Shown piece by piece: positions 9,122-16,756 of a stretch of DNA of 31,428 bases (its first letter is position 1; every line of letters starts with the position of its first letter). Both the position numbers and the translations under genes were made by a program. Source of the DNA: a bacterium. GTDB lineage: Bacteria > SZUA-182 > DTGQ01. The notes under the pieces are model-generated. The model worked only from the letters and a program-made list of their open reading frames with translations. It did not search any database and had not been told where the DNA came from. The stretch is taken from positions 1 through 31,428 of the forward strand of contig JBFLZW010000014.1 of assembly GCA_040755755.1 (NCBI GenBank). Direction: 5' to 3'.

Positions 9122-9640
9122 TCAAAAAGAAAGTGAGAAGTTATTGGCGATGAGGTTAAGCTGGATATCGGCGAGGTCTTCAGGTTCCATTCCGTTGGGA
9201 AGTTCATGAGTGAAGAGGCGAGTTTCTGGCTGGAGGATGTTGGCGATATCAGAAGCGGCCTTTTTAGTTAGCTGCCTGATCACCATCGGGCATGAGGAGG
9301 ACTTTTGGTGCATGGGTGAGCCATGCAGCCTGGACAGGTGAAAGAGAGGTACCCAGCAAGGCACCAGCATTACTGATACCGGATTGAGCAACGCGCATTA
9401 CCGCCCAGGAGCACTCTACGACGATGATTCCCTTATGCCTGAAGGGAAGTGCACGGTGGGCATTATAGAGCATATCCTTTTTGGGGAAGTTTTTGGGGAA
9501 GAGTCATTTGCCCCAGGAGACAATGGCCTTATGATCAAGGCGTCGGCCCCAGTAGCCGAGAGGATTTCCCGAAAGGTCATGGAGGCGAACAGCCACCGTT
9601 CCTCGCAGGGCGCAACAGAAGATGGCAAAATACCGGATTA
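9122..9640 (-). pseudogene. Relic of a TOPRIM-type DNA primase
   Basis: Reading the minus strand from about 9614, one frame gives a primase-like segment (RGTVAVRLHDLSGNPLGYWG), then hits an in-frame TGA at 9504-9506. It continues in the same frame as LFPKNFPKKDMLYNAHRAL, and then into a TOPRIM domain with VVEC and the metal-binding MPDGDQAAN motif. A one-base insertion near 9269 shifts the frame; restoring it gives AANKKAASDIANIL and a normal tail ELPNGMEPEDLADIQL, ending at 9122. The N-terminal CHC2 zinc-finger half is gone. It resembles CHC2/TOPRIM primases of mobile elements. TGG to TGA (Trp codon) is the likely nonsense event. Non-functional. Confidence 0.8.
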
Positions 9641-9774
9641 AAATCGTAATAGTAGGGTAAAACCGTTCGATACAGTGAAAATTACAGGTAATATCTTTTC
9701 TCCTCTTCCTGGTTCCCCCAATTAAAGAGGCACCGTTTCCAGTGCCTTCCTTGTATAAGGGGATAAATTTAATT

Positions 9775-10425
9775 TTATAGATTGATAACTCCCCATTCAA
9801 CCCCTCTCCGTTCGGCAATTTTCCGAGCCAACTCCTTGAAATCCCGGTAGGCACTTTTGACAGCTTCAAAATGTGCACCAATAGCCCCATTCAGCGGGTT
9901 TCAAGTGGAACATAGGCTTTCTGGCCTCCTGGGCCATCGGCATAAGGCTTCGATAGTGCTTGAGGAGCATGAGACAATGAGGATCATTAACCACAGAAAG
10001 CCCGCTTCCGTCAAGCTCACCTAAAACATCCTGCCGATATACTTTTGGGATGCGGCCCATCCACCGCTGATACGCCTTCACCGGACGATCGAGACGCTCT
10101 GAGTGCTGTAAAACGATGTACCCGGCAGGTTTGATACTCCCTGGGGGAAGATTCAGGTCAGACGCAGGATTTTTCTCAATCCGCTCTATCCATTGCTCGC
10201 GCCAGCGCCGTAAGGTCGGACCAAGGTTGCGCAAGCCCTGCAGCGAGAATAGATCCGGTGAAAGAGGAATAACCACGTAATCAGCAGCAATAAGGGCAGC
10301 CCGATTTATCGCTCCCAGATTAGGGCCAAGATCCATCAAAACCGGAAAGCGCAAGGTCTCCAACCAGGAGGGCCAGGTTATCTTCAATCTGCTCCAGATG
10401 AGGTTCGTCAACTGCTGCCCATTTA
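9775..10425 (-). pseudogene. Relic of a ParA/Soj-family ATPase
   Basis: The longest surviving frame encodes DLGPNLGAINRAALIAADYV, VIPLSPDLFSLQGLRNLGPT and KHYRSLMPMAQEARKPMFHL, hallmarks of a large ParA-like family. Three lesions are visible. The Walker A region and everything before about residue 90 are missing. An internal deletion near 10336-10343 joins a fragment in another frame (EQIEDNLALLVGDLALSGF) directly to the DLGPN segment; GGTTTTGA at the junction suggests microhomology. An extra A at 9890-9892 shifts the C-terminus, which otherwise reads ADGAIGAHFEAVKSAYRDF and ends at 9775. The gene lies upstream of the primase relic on the same strand, so both probably came with one plasmid-like or integrated element. 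Confidence 0.8.
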
Positions 10426-10428
10426 CTG

Positions 10429-10881
10429 AGTAACCATTATAACCTTACCCGCAGTAACTACTATCACCAGTTAGATTATTCCAGTAGTTCCGGAGGCGAC
10501 GTGATCCCATTTTTAGAATATGCTGTCCAGGGTTTTATCGATGGCCTTAAGGAGCAGATCAATTTAATTCGTTTTGAACAATTTAAAATTATCTGGCGAA
10601 ATTTCATTTATGATATATTTAAAAATAGAGATGGCCTTGTCAACGACCGCAGACGGAAGCTCATGTTAGACATATCAGACCGTTTTGATCCAATCCCCTT
10701 AAAAGAAATCCGCTACATCAGCCCTCGAATTGCAGAGATCTATGCAAAGAAAACAGATAAAACTATTGGAAGAGATATCAATGAACTGGTCAGCATGGGA
10801 TTACTGAAACGAGTAAAAGAGGGATATACACCCTGTAGAGAATTAATCTCTGCCTTTTTGCCAGAACGAAGAACACAGTAA
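10429..10881 (+). pseudogene. C-terminal remnant of a Fic-family protein
   Basis: About 150 codons match the C-terminal part of Fic (AMP-transferase) proteins: an SNYYHQLDYSSSSGGDVIPF segment, then AVQGFIDGLKEQI, and a winged-helix-like tail with ISPRIAEIYAKKTDKTIGRD and ending in AFLP. The catalytic Fic core (HPFxxGNGR motif) and everything before it are absent. The frame runs without interruption through 10501 (a GTG), but homology clearly extends upstream of that codon, so GTG is not the natural start. The left break near 10429 abuts the oppositely oriented ParA relic, indicating a rearrangement junction. A translated 127-residue wHTH product cannot be excluded. Confidence 0.7.
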
Positions 10882-10922
10882 CACAGTAAAGCCGAGGCAT
10901 ATCTCCATCCCCACTCCAATCC

Positions 10923-12677
10923 TCAGGGTGTCCTCAGGACCGCCAGGTAGGCGTTGACCAGCCCGAATCCGAAATACTGGTCCCATCCGGCAGTGCCAAG
11001 GTCGGTGGCGCTCCCTTCAATGATTGAAACCACATCTGCCGGAGCAAGGGGAATGGTGCTCTTGCCGATAACCAGGGCAGCCACACCGGAAACCAGAGCG
11101 CAGGCGGGGGATGTTCCTTCCATGAAATAATAATAAAATGTGGTATAGTCGGTCCCGTTATGAGTCTGCTGCAGAATGCCGTCTCCGAATCCATCGGCGT
11201 TCTGGTCCACGCTCAGGTCTCCTCCCGGTGCGCAGACATCGACAAAGGTGCCATAATTGGAGTAAGAGGGGAGCGTATAATCGTAGCGGATGGAGCTTAC
11301 CGAGATCGGCTCCGGATACGAGGCCGGGTATTCGGGGGTGCTGGAGCCGGAATTTCCGGCGGAGCAGACGACAGTCACTCCAGCGTTGTAGGCATAGGTA
11401 ACAGCCGCTGCTTCCGTGGCTGAAGTACCGGGGCCGCCAAGACTCATGCTGATGACTCTGGCCCCGTTGTTCACTGCAAAATAAATCCCGTCAACTTCCG
11501 TGGTGATAACCACCCCTCCGACGTTGTCCATGACCTTGACCGGCATGATGGTCGCATTAAACGCCACTCCGGAGACTCCCAGAAGGTTATTCGTTGTCTG
11601 GGCAATGCATCCGGCCATATGCGTGCCGTGGCCGAAATCGTCATCCGGGAAGGCATCGTTATTGACAAAATCATAGCCTGGGGCAAAGAGAGTTCCTGCC
11701 AGATCCGGTGCCTGGGTGAAGGTCGCGTTTGTTTCAAAGGCGACTCCGGAATCCACAAGTCCCACCAAAACCCCCGCTCCTGCTCCGTAATCCCATGCAT
11801 AACTGCAATTCAAGCGGGGCAGGTGCCATTGGTAATTGTAATACGGGTCATTCGGGATGAAGTGTGGCCGGCGCAGGAAATTCGGTTCGGCATAAAGAAC
11901 CGAGGCCTCGGCTCGCAGCCGCTGGGCAGCCTGCAAGACCGTGATGGAGGAGGGAATACTCAAGACTGTATAGCCTGCATAGGGACTGGTATAAACCTCG
12001 CGGCATCCATGCCTGGTGCAAACCCGGCCGACCTCAGCAGCAGGAGTCCCGGGGGCGAATTGCACGACTACCTGATTTGCCCTGTAAGCGGGAATGCCCG
12101 GCAGATAGGCTACTCCAGCACCGAGAATTGCCGGAGGCTTATAGAGAATGCTCTTTGCTTCAATGCCGACTGTCCGCCGGTCTACCGGCGGCGGATTGGA
12201 AGCCGCCGTACGGGAAAGAGCGGCGCGGGGCGAAATCGACCATGGATTGGAAAACAGATTGAGTGCCAGAGCATTGAGATTGAGGAGGGGGGAAAAAGCC
12301 AGTTCATAGTTTATCAAGGAGCTTATGAAAGGCTCGAACATAAGCATTGGCCATGCCCCCCAGCCGGATGATTGCCCCCCTGACTGCCACATGGGAGCAG
12401 CCCATGAGGCTCCCGCATATGTCTGCGGATATAATAGACCTGCCCAGGGGAGCCCCCCCCAGGTGGGAAACAACGAGTGGCCACTGACCACTGGCCACTG
12501 ACCACTGACCACTGGCCACTGACCACTGACCACTGCTGGTGCAAGCCACTGGGCATGCACCCTGGTGAAATGCCCCGAAGTGAAAAATAGTGCAAGGATT
12601 ACCCACAGAATCAGGCCAGAAGCTGGCCGGGATAAACGGGATGAGATAAATTGCCTCTCTCTGGCCGGGTAGTGCAT
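10923..12677 (-). CDS. Secreted subtilisin-like serine protease (S8)
   Basis: 584 residues from the ATG at 12677; an in-frame TTG at 12695 behind GGAGG (12-base spacing) is an alternative start. A signal peptide runs to about residue 43 (ending VHA). It is followed directly by VVSGQWP repeats encoded by a DNA heptamer array, then a Pro/Ala-rich linker and a fervidolysin-like propeptide (around YRANQVVVQFAPGTP). The S8 catalytic domain has Asp309 in VGLVDSGV, His350 in GHGTHMAG and Ser523 in GTSPACALVSG. The usual GTSMAxP is changed to GTSPAC around the nucleophile, but the triad is intact. Expected to be an exported, autoprocessed endopeptidase. It is divergently oriented from the M16 peptidase pair, about 400 bp away. 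Confidence 0.92.
   Translation of the reverse strand: MHYPARERQFISSRLSRPASGLILWVILALFFTSGHFTRVHAQWLAPAVVSGQWPVVSGQWPVVSGHSLFPTWGGLPWAGLLYPQTYAGASWAAPMWQSGGQSSGWGAWPMLMFEPFISSLINYELAFSPLLNLNALALNLFSNPWSISPRAALSRTAASNPPPVDRRTVGIEAKSILYKPPAILGAGVAYLPGIPAYRANQVVVQFAPGTPAAEVGRVCTRHGCREVYTSPYAGYTVLSIPSSITVLQAAQRLRAEASVLYAEPNFLRRPHFIPNDPYYNYQWHLPRLNCSYAWDYGAGAGVLVGLVDSGVAFETNATFTQAPDLAGTLFAPGYDFVNNDAFPDDDFGHGTHMAGCIAQTTNNLLGVSGVAFNATIMPVKVMDNVGGVVITTEVDGIYFAVNNGARVISMSLGGPGTSATEAAAVTYAYNAGVTVVCSAGNSGSSTPEYPASYPEPISVSSIRYDYTLPSYSNYGTFVDVCAPGGDLSVDQNADGFGDGILQQTHNGTDYTTFYYYFMEGTSPACALVSGVAALVIGKSTIPLAPADVVSIIEGSATDLGTAGWDQYFGFGLVNAYLAVLRTP
12481..12536. repeat. CCACTGR heptamer tandem array inside the subtilase
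   Basis: Eight consecutive heptamers: seven CCACTGA/CCACTGG units and a terminal CCACTGC. A stray CCACTGG lies at 12546-12552. Read on the minus strand, three heptamers make one 21-bp unit encoding VVSGQWP, which appears twice plus a partial third. The array falls just after the predicted signal peptide. Because seven is not a multiple of three, gain or loss of one unit would shift the protease frame. Confidence 0.85.
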
Positions 12678-12695
12678 TTCTCTCAATTTGTCCAA

Positions 12696-13092
12696 GGTAC
12701 TTATAAACCTCCGCTGATAGATACTCAGGTAAGAACGCTCATTGTCAGCCAGTAGTTATTTATTGGCTTTTTACCGAAAGAGCATGGTATATTTCCAGCT
12801 ATTGCCGGTCTGGCTTTTCAGACAAATCCTTAAGCTGTGGGGAAATGCAAGCAGTGTGCCGCCGATGGCGGCTTCCAAACAGCTTGAATTATTTGATCAA
12901 TAGAAACTCGGTCCCTTGCCGGACGGGGAAAAAATTGAAGAAGCGGCCTCAGTGATGCCCATAAGAACGGACTTGACAAGTTTGATGGATTACGATAATT
13001 TACTTTTTCATAGGGCTGTGAGAGCCCATTGTTCAGCTTTCATGGCAGGGTAAAAATTGTAGTCCGGGAGTAAAGCAAAGGTCATACTTTCT
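12696..13092. other. Intergenic region between divergent protease genes
   Basis: About 400 bp between the minus-strand subtilase and the plus-strand M16 gene. It holds a GGAGG site for the alternative subtilase start near 12710. There is also a nested hairpin at 12832-12885: an outer 7-bp AAGCTGT/ACAGCTT stem, an inner GGAA/TTCC, and a 6-bp GCCGCC/GGCGGC stem. A possible promoter lies at 12973-12999, and a GGGCT/AGCCC hairpin near 13013-13027. A 39-codon frame (12784-12903) overlaps the nested hairpin, but neither a protein family nor a known riboswitch was recognised. Confidence 0.5.
12973..12999 (+). promoter_or_regulatory. Possible promoter for the M16 peptidase pair
   Basis: A perfect -35 TTGACA (12973-12978) is followed by GATAAT (12994-12999) with a short 15-bp spacer. 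At 17 bp the -10 would be the poor TAATTT. The leader to the ATG at 13093 would be about 85 nt. Confidence 0.35.
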
Positions 13093-14619
13093 ATGAATGT
13101 CAGCCGGAAAAGAAGAATACCTGCTCTCACCATCGTGATGATCGTTTTCCTCTGGACCTGTCCGGGCCAGGCTACTCATCTTGCAGATCTTGTTGTCGAG
13201 CAAACCTTGCGTAACGGACTTAAAGTTCTGGTTCTGGAGAGGCACCAGTCTCCTACGGTTTCTCTCTATCTTCGGTTTCGGGTGGGCATGATCGATGAGG
13301 GAGGCAAGGGGCTGGCCCATCTGCTGGAACATATGCTGTTCAAAGGAACCACCAGTGTCGGGACCAAAAATTTCCCCAAGGAAAAAAAACTCCTGTTTAA
13401 AATTGACCAGGCTGGCCGGAAACTGGATGCTGAAAGGAAAAAGGGCGAGGCTGCCAGCCCGCAGGTGATTAAAGAGCTGGAAAAGGAATTAAAGGCCCTG
13501 CAGGAGCAGGCCAGTCAGTATGTTGTGACCGATGAGATGACCCTCCTGTATACCGAGAATGGGGCCACAGGGCTGAATGCCAGTACCGGCGGTGACCTGA
13601 CAACCTATCATGTCAGCCTCCCCTCCAACCGGATCGAGCTGTGGGCAAGACTGGAATCGGACCGATTTCGAAATCCGGTTTTCCGCGAATTTTATTCCGA
13701 ACGGGATGTGGTTCTGCAAGAGCGGCGGCAGACAAATGAAAGTGAACCCCTGAGCAAATTCTGGGAGCAATTTCTTGCTGCTGCCTATATATTTCATCCC
13801 TATCGAAATCCGGTCATCGGATGGGAATCGCATCTGCAGTTCCTCTCCAAATCGGAGATGGAAGAGTTTTTCCGGACCTACTACGTTCCCAATAACGCCG
13901 TGATTGCCGCTGTCGGAGATGTCCGGGCGAAGGAATTCATCAGTCTGGTGGAGCGGTATTTCGGCTCTCTCCCCCGCCGGGAATATCTGCCCGCCTTGAC
14001 CGCCAAGGAGCCGCCCCAGATCGGGGAGCGCAGGATCGCTGTCCACCTCGATGCTCAGCCCCAGGTCATGATCGGCTATCATAAACCGACCCTGCCCAGT
14101 CGTGAGGATTATGTCTTCGACCTTGTTGACGCTGTCCTTTCCGGCGGCCGCACCTCCCGCCTCTATCAGCGCCTGGTGGAAAAAGACCAGATTGCCGTCC
14201 AGATAAACACAGCCAATGGAATACCCGGGGCCCGGTGTGCAAATCTATTCATGATCATGGCTACTCCCCGCCATCCTCACACTGTCCAGGAGGTTGAGCA
14301 GGCCATTTCCGAAGAGATTGACCGGCTGAAGAAGGAGCCGGTTTCGGATCGGGAACTTCAGAAGGTTAAAAACCAACTGGCGGGAGATTTTATCCGCTCT
14401 CTGAACTCCAACGCCGGTCTGGCCGGTGAGCTTTCCTATTTCGAGATCGTGGCCGGAGACTGGAAATATATCGATACACATCTTGAAGTCCTGGAAAAAA
14501 TTACCACCCGGGAAATTCAGGAAGCTATACAAAAGTACCTCATTGAGGATAACAGAACAGTTGCCGTTTTAGTACCGAAATCAGGAAAGGGCGGGCAAGG
14601 TGGTCAAGAGAAGCGATAA
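13093..14619 (+). CDS. M16 zinc peptidase, catalytic subunit
   Basis: 508 residues. A signal peptide (hydrophobic about 12-24, ending near GQA) sends it to the periplasm. The inverted zinc motif HLLEH is at 76-80 within GLAHLLEHMLFKGT, followed by a charged, coiled-coil-like insert (about 95-150) and the conserved ERDVVLQERR region that normally supplies the third zinc ligand. The second half is the usual inactive M16 C-terminal domain (VVDAVLSGG-TSRLYQRL-like). It is followed, with a 20-nt overlap, by a second M16 gene lacking the zinc motif, so the two products probably form a heterodimer like the mitochondrial processing peptidase and bacterial M16B pairs. Likely role: degradation of peptides or small exported proteins. 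Confidence 0.94.
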   Translation: MNVSRKRRIPALTIVMIVFLWTCPGQATHLADLVVEQTLRNGLKVLVLERHQSPTVSLYLRFRVGMIDEGGKGLAHLLEHMLFKGTTSVGTKNFPKEKKLLFKIDQAGRKLDAERKKGEAASPQVIKELEKELKALQEQASQYVVTDEMTLLYTENGATGLNASTGGDLTTYHVSLPSNRIELWARLESDRFRNPVFREFYSERDVVLQERRQTNESEPLSKFWEQFLAAAYIFHPYRNPVIGWESHLQFLSKSEMEEFFRTYYVPNNAVIAAVGDVRAKEFISLVERYFGSLPRREYLPALTAKEPPQIGERRIAVHLDAQPQVMIGYHKPTLPSREDYVFDLVDAVLSGGRTSRLYQRLVEKDQIAVQINTANGIPGARCANLFMIMATPRHPHTVQEVEQAISEEIDRLKKEPVSDRELQKVKNQLAGDFIRSLNSNAGLAGELSYFEIVAGDWKYIDTHLEVLEKITTREIQEAIQKYLIEDNRTVAVLVPKSGKGGQGGQEKR

Positions 14620-16105
14620 GGAGTGGCTGTCAAACGAAAATCAGCAATGCATCCGGATACGGCTCCGAGCCTGGTTGATAATGGGCCTGACTGGAATCTG
14701 GCTGGCTTGCCTCATGGCCTGCACTCCATCTCTCTCCCCCACCGGGGCATTGACTTCGACTCTTCCTCCTCCCCGGAGTCTCAAATATCCCCCCTTGCAG
14801 TTTCAGCTCCCGAAGGCGGAGCGCAGGCAACTGAAAAATGGACTGATTGTCTATTTGCTGCCTGACCACGAGATCCCTATTGTCAACGTTACCGCCCTGA
14901 TCCGAACCGGCAGTGTCTATGAGCCTTCGGATAAGGTCGGCGTGGCGCAATTGACCGCTGAGGTCATGCGGACCGGAGGGACCTCCTCTCTGTCTGCAGA
15001 AGAGCTGGATGAGGAACTGGAGTTTCATTCCATTCACCTCGGTACGATGATCGACCGGGAGTCAGGCACCGCTTCCCTGTCCGTATTAACCAAGGACCTG
15101 GACAAGGGGCTGGGGCTCTTTTTCGATGTCATTCGCCATCCGGCCTTCAGTCAGGAAAAGGTGAATCTGGCCAAGGATAAAAAAATTGAAAGCATCCGCC
15201 GCAAGAATGATTCCCCTCAGGACATTGCCTTCCGGGAATTTCGCAAAATACTCTACCGTGGTGATCCCCGGAGCAATGAAGCCACGATCGAAGGGATTCA
15301 AAAGCTGACCCGTCAGGACCTTGTCAATTTCCACGAGCGCTATTTTCACCCCGATAACACCATTATGGGCATCTGCGGTGACTTCCAGCCGGAGGAGATC
15401 ATGGAAAAACTGGAAAAGTTGACTGCCGGCTGGGCAGCTCTGTCGGCACCGGTCCCACCTCCACCCGTTCCATCGGGAAAGACGCCAAAATCGATAAATT
15501 ATATTTCCCGCAAATTACCTCAATCTATCATTATCACCGGCGGCTTCTCCGTGCCCCAGAATCACCCGGACCATTTTGCCTTTCTGATCCTGGACCATCT
15601 CCTGGGAGGGAATGGATTTAATTCTTATCTCTCTGAGGAAATACGCTCCAGGCGGGGGCTGGCCTACAGTGTGGGAAGTTTTTACAACGGCTATATTAAC
15701 TACGGAGCATCCGGTACCTATTGCTTTACCAATTCCTCCAGCACAATTTTAGCCATTACCCTGACTTACCAGATCCTGGAAAAGGTCAAAAGCGGCCAGA
15801 TTTCTCCCGATAAGCTGCAATGGGCCAAGGACTCGATTCTCAATCAGTTTGTTTTTTCCTTCACCTCTTCCGATGGAATAGTAAGCCAGTTAATCGCCCT
15901 GGAATATCACGGACTGCCCAGAGATTATCTGGACCGGTTCCAGGATAATATCCGCAAGGTCAGCCTGGAGGATGTGCAGCGGGTGGCCAGAGATTACCTT
16001 CAGCCGGATAATAATATTCTGCTGGTCCTGGGAGATGATGAAAGCTTCGAGCAGCCGCTCAGCCAGTTCGGGTTTGTGAACATGGTTGACGTCGAACACT
16101 ATTAA
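14600..16105 (+). CDS. M16-family lipoprotein, non-catalytic partner subunit
   Basis: 501 residues from a GTG at 14600 that overlaps the preceding gene by 20 nt, preceded by a purine-rich GGAAAGGGCGGG stretch. A lipobox (LMAC, Cys41) after a hydrophobic stretch marks it as a lipoprotein. The M16 fold is complete, but the position of HxxEH reads as QLTAE within GVAQLTAEVMRTGGT, so zinc is not bound. The substrate-binding Arg/Tyr region (RSRRGLAYSVGSFY) is kept. This matches the non-zinc subunit of heterodimeric M16 peptidases. Translational coupling to the catalytic subunit suggests a 1:1 complex anchored in the membrane. Confidence 0.92.
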   Translation: MVKRSDKEWLSNENQQCIRIRLRAWLIMGLTGIWLACLMACTPSLSPTGALTSTLPPPRSLKYPPLQFQLPKAERRQLKNGLIVYLLPDHEIPIVNVTALIRTGSVYEPSDKVGVAQLTAEVMRTGGTSSLSAEELDEELEFHSIHLGTMIDRESGTASLSVLTKDLDKGLGLFFDVIRHPAFSQEKVNLAKDKKIESIRRKNDSPQDIAFREFRKILYRGDPRSNEATIEGIQKLTRQDLVNFHERYFHPDNTIMGICGDFQPEEIMEKLEKLTAGWAALSAPVPPPPVPSGKTPKSINYISRKLPQSIIITGGFSVPQNHPDHFAFLILDHLLGGNGFNSYLSEEIRSRRGLAYSVGSFYNGYINYGASGTYCFTNSSSTILAITLTYQILEKVKSGQISPDKLQWAKDSILNQFVFSFTSSDGIVSQLIALEYHGLPRDYLDRFQDNIRKVSLEDVQRVARDYLQPDNNILLVLGDDESFEQPLSQFGFVNMVDVEHY

Positions 16106-16139
16106 GACATGCACTATCAATAAGTTATTTTGGTATATA

Positions 16140-16169
16140 TTGACAATGGGGAGAAATATTTACTATAAT
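16140..16169 (+). promoter_or_regulatory. Near-consensus sigma70 promoter for the cytochrome gene
   Basis: TTGACA (16140-16145), an 18-bp spacer, and TATAAT (16164-16169). Both hexamers are perfect. The transcript would start near 16176, leaving a leader of about 65 nt with a weak CCAGG/CCTGG hairpin and the AGGAGG ribosome site of the cytochrome gene. Strong constitutive expression is expected. Confidence 0.8.
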
Positions 16170-16239
16170 CGTGAGAAATCACGGCCAGGTATTCGGTTGA
16201 GCCTGGTTAATCTCATCAGGGAAAGGAGGGATAGATAGA

Positions 16240-16662
16240 ATGAAGAAAGCTCTGTTAGCAATTCTTGTAGTTTCTTTATTGGTGATTAGCGTATCTGCTC
16301 TGAGGGCTGCCGATGCTCCGAAGGTCAAGGACTCCTTCGAAATCAATACTTCTGCGGATCATTACAAAGGTGGCAAGAAGACCAAAACTCCTGTTGTTCT
16401 TTCCCACAAGAAGCATGCAGATACTGTTGGCTGCAAAGAGTGCCATCACAACATGAAGGATAACAACGATTCGGCCAACGCAAACAAATGCAGCACCAAG
16501 GACTGTCACGGAGCAGAAGAAGTACAGCGCGATGGTAAAAAAGTAGTTACCTTAAAAGACGCTATGCACAGCAACTGCTACAAGACATGCCACAAGACCA
16601 ATAAGGATGCTGTCGCCAAGAATGCTCCCACCAAGTGTGAGGGATGCCATCCTAAGAAATAG
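16240..16662 (+). CDS. Periplasmic class III (c3/c7-like) multihaem cytochrome c
   Basis: 140 residues with a Sec signal peptide (cleavage near ALRA|AD, residue 23). Four candidate haem sites are present: CKECH (65-69), CSTKDCH (84-90, CX4CH), CYKTCH (113-118, CX3CH) and CEGCH (133-137). Additional His residues suited to bis-His ligation include HKKH (56-59) and His110. The layout fits tetrahaem cytochrome c3 with similarity to c7 (PpcA-type) at the C-terminal end. Such proteins shuttle electrons in the periplasm during anaerobic respiration. The third site is unusual because CX3CH is not a standard motif. The gene is a single unit with its own strong promoter and terminator. Confidence 0.93.
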   Translation: MKKALLAILVVSLLVISVSALRAADAPKVKDSFEINTSADHYKGGKKTKTPVVLSHKKHADTVGCKECHHNMKDNNDSANANKCSTKDCHGAEEVQRDGKKVVTLKDAMHSNCYKTCHKTNKDAVAKNAPTKCEGCHPKK

Positions 16663-16691
16663 TTAAGGTTTTTACGATCGGAATTTCTGAG

Positions 16692-16723
16692 AAGGGGTAG
16701 AGAAAATACTACCCCTTTTTTTT
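16692..16723 (+). terminator. Rho-independent terminator after the cytochrome gene
   Basis: A perfect stem AAGGGGTAG / CTACCCCTT (16692-16700 with 16709-16717) around an 8-nt loop, running into a tract of eight Ts (16716-16723). It ends the single-gene cytochrome transcript. Confidence 0.93.
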
Positions 16724-16756
16724 CAACCGCAACAAATTGATTTCAAATGGCCCAAA

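Noticed and set aside
9504-9890. Minus-strand frame of 128 codons as an independent gene
   Set aside because: Its first part is the out-of-frame tail of the ParA relic and its last part is primase sequence; it is a by-product of two decayed genes.
11619-12371. Plus-strand frame of 250 codons
   Set aside because: It is antisense to the subtilase catalytic and propeptide regions, with no recognisable content.
12481-12536. Possible CRISPR array
   Set aside because: Units are 7 bp and contiguous with no spacers.
12832-12885. Candidate riboswitch
   Set aside because: The nested stem does not match the consensus of c-di-GMP, cobalamin, fluoride, SAM or other classes I could compare by eye, so it is kept only as a structured element.
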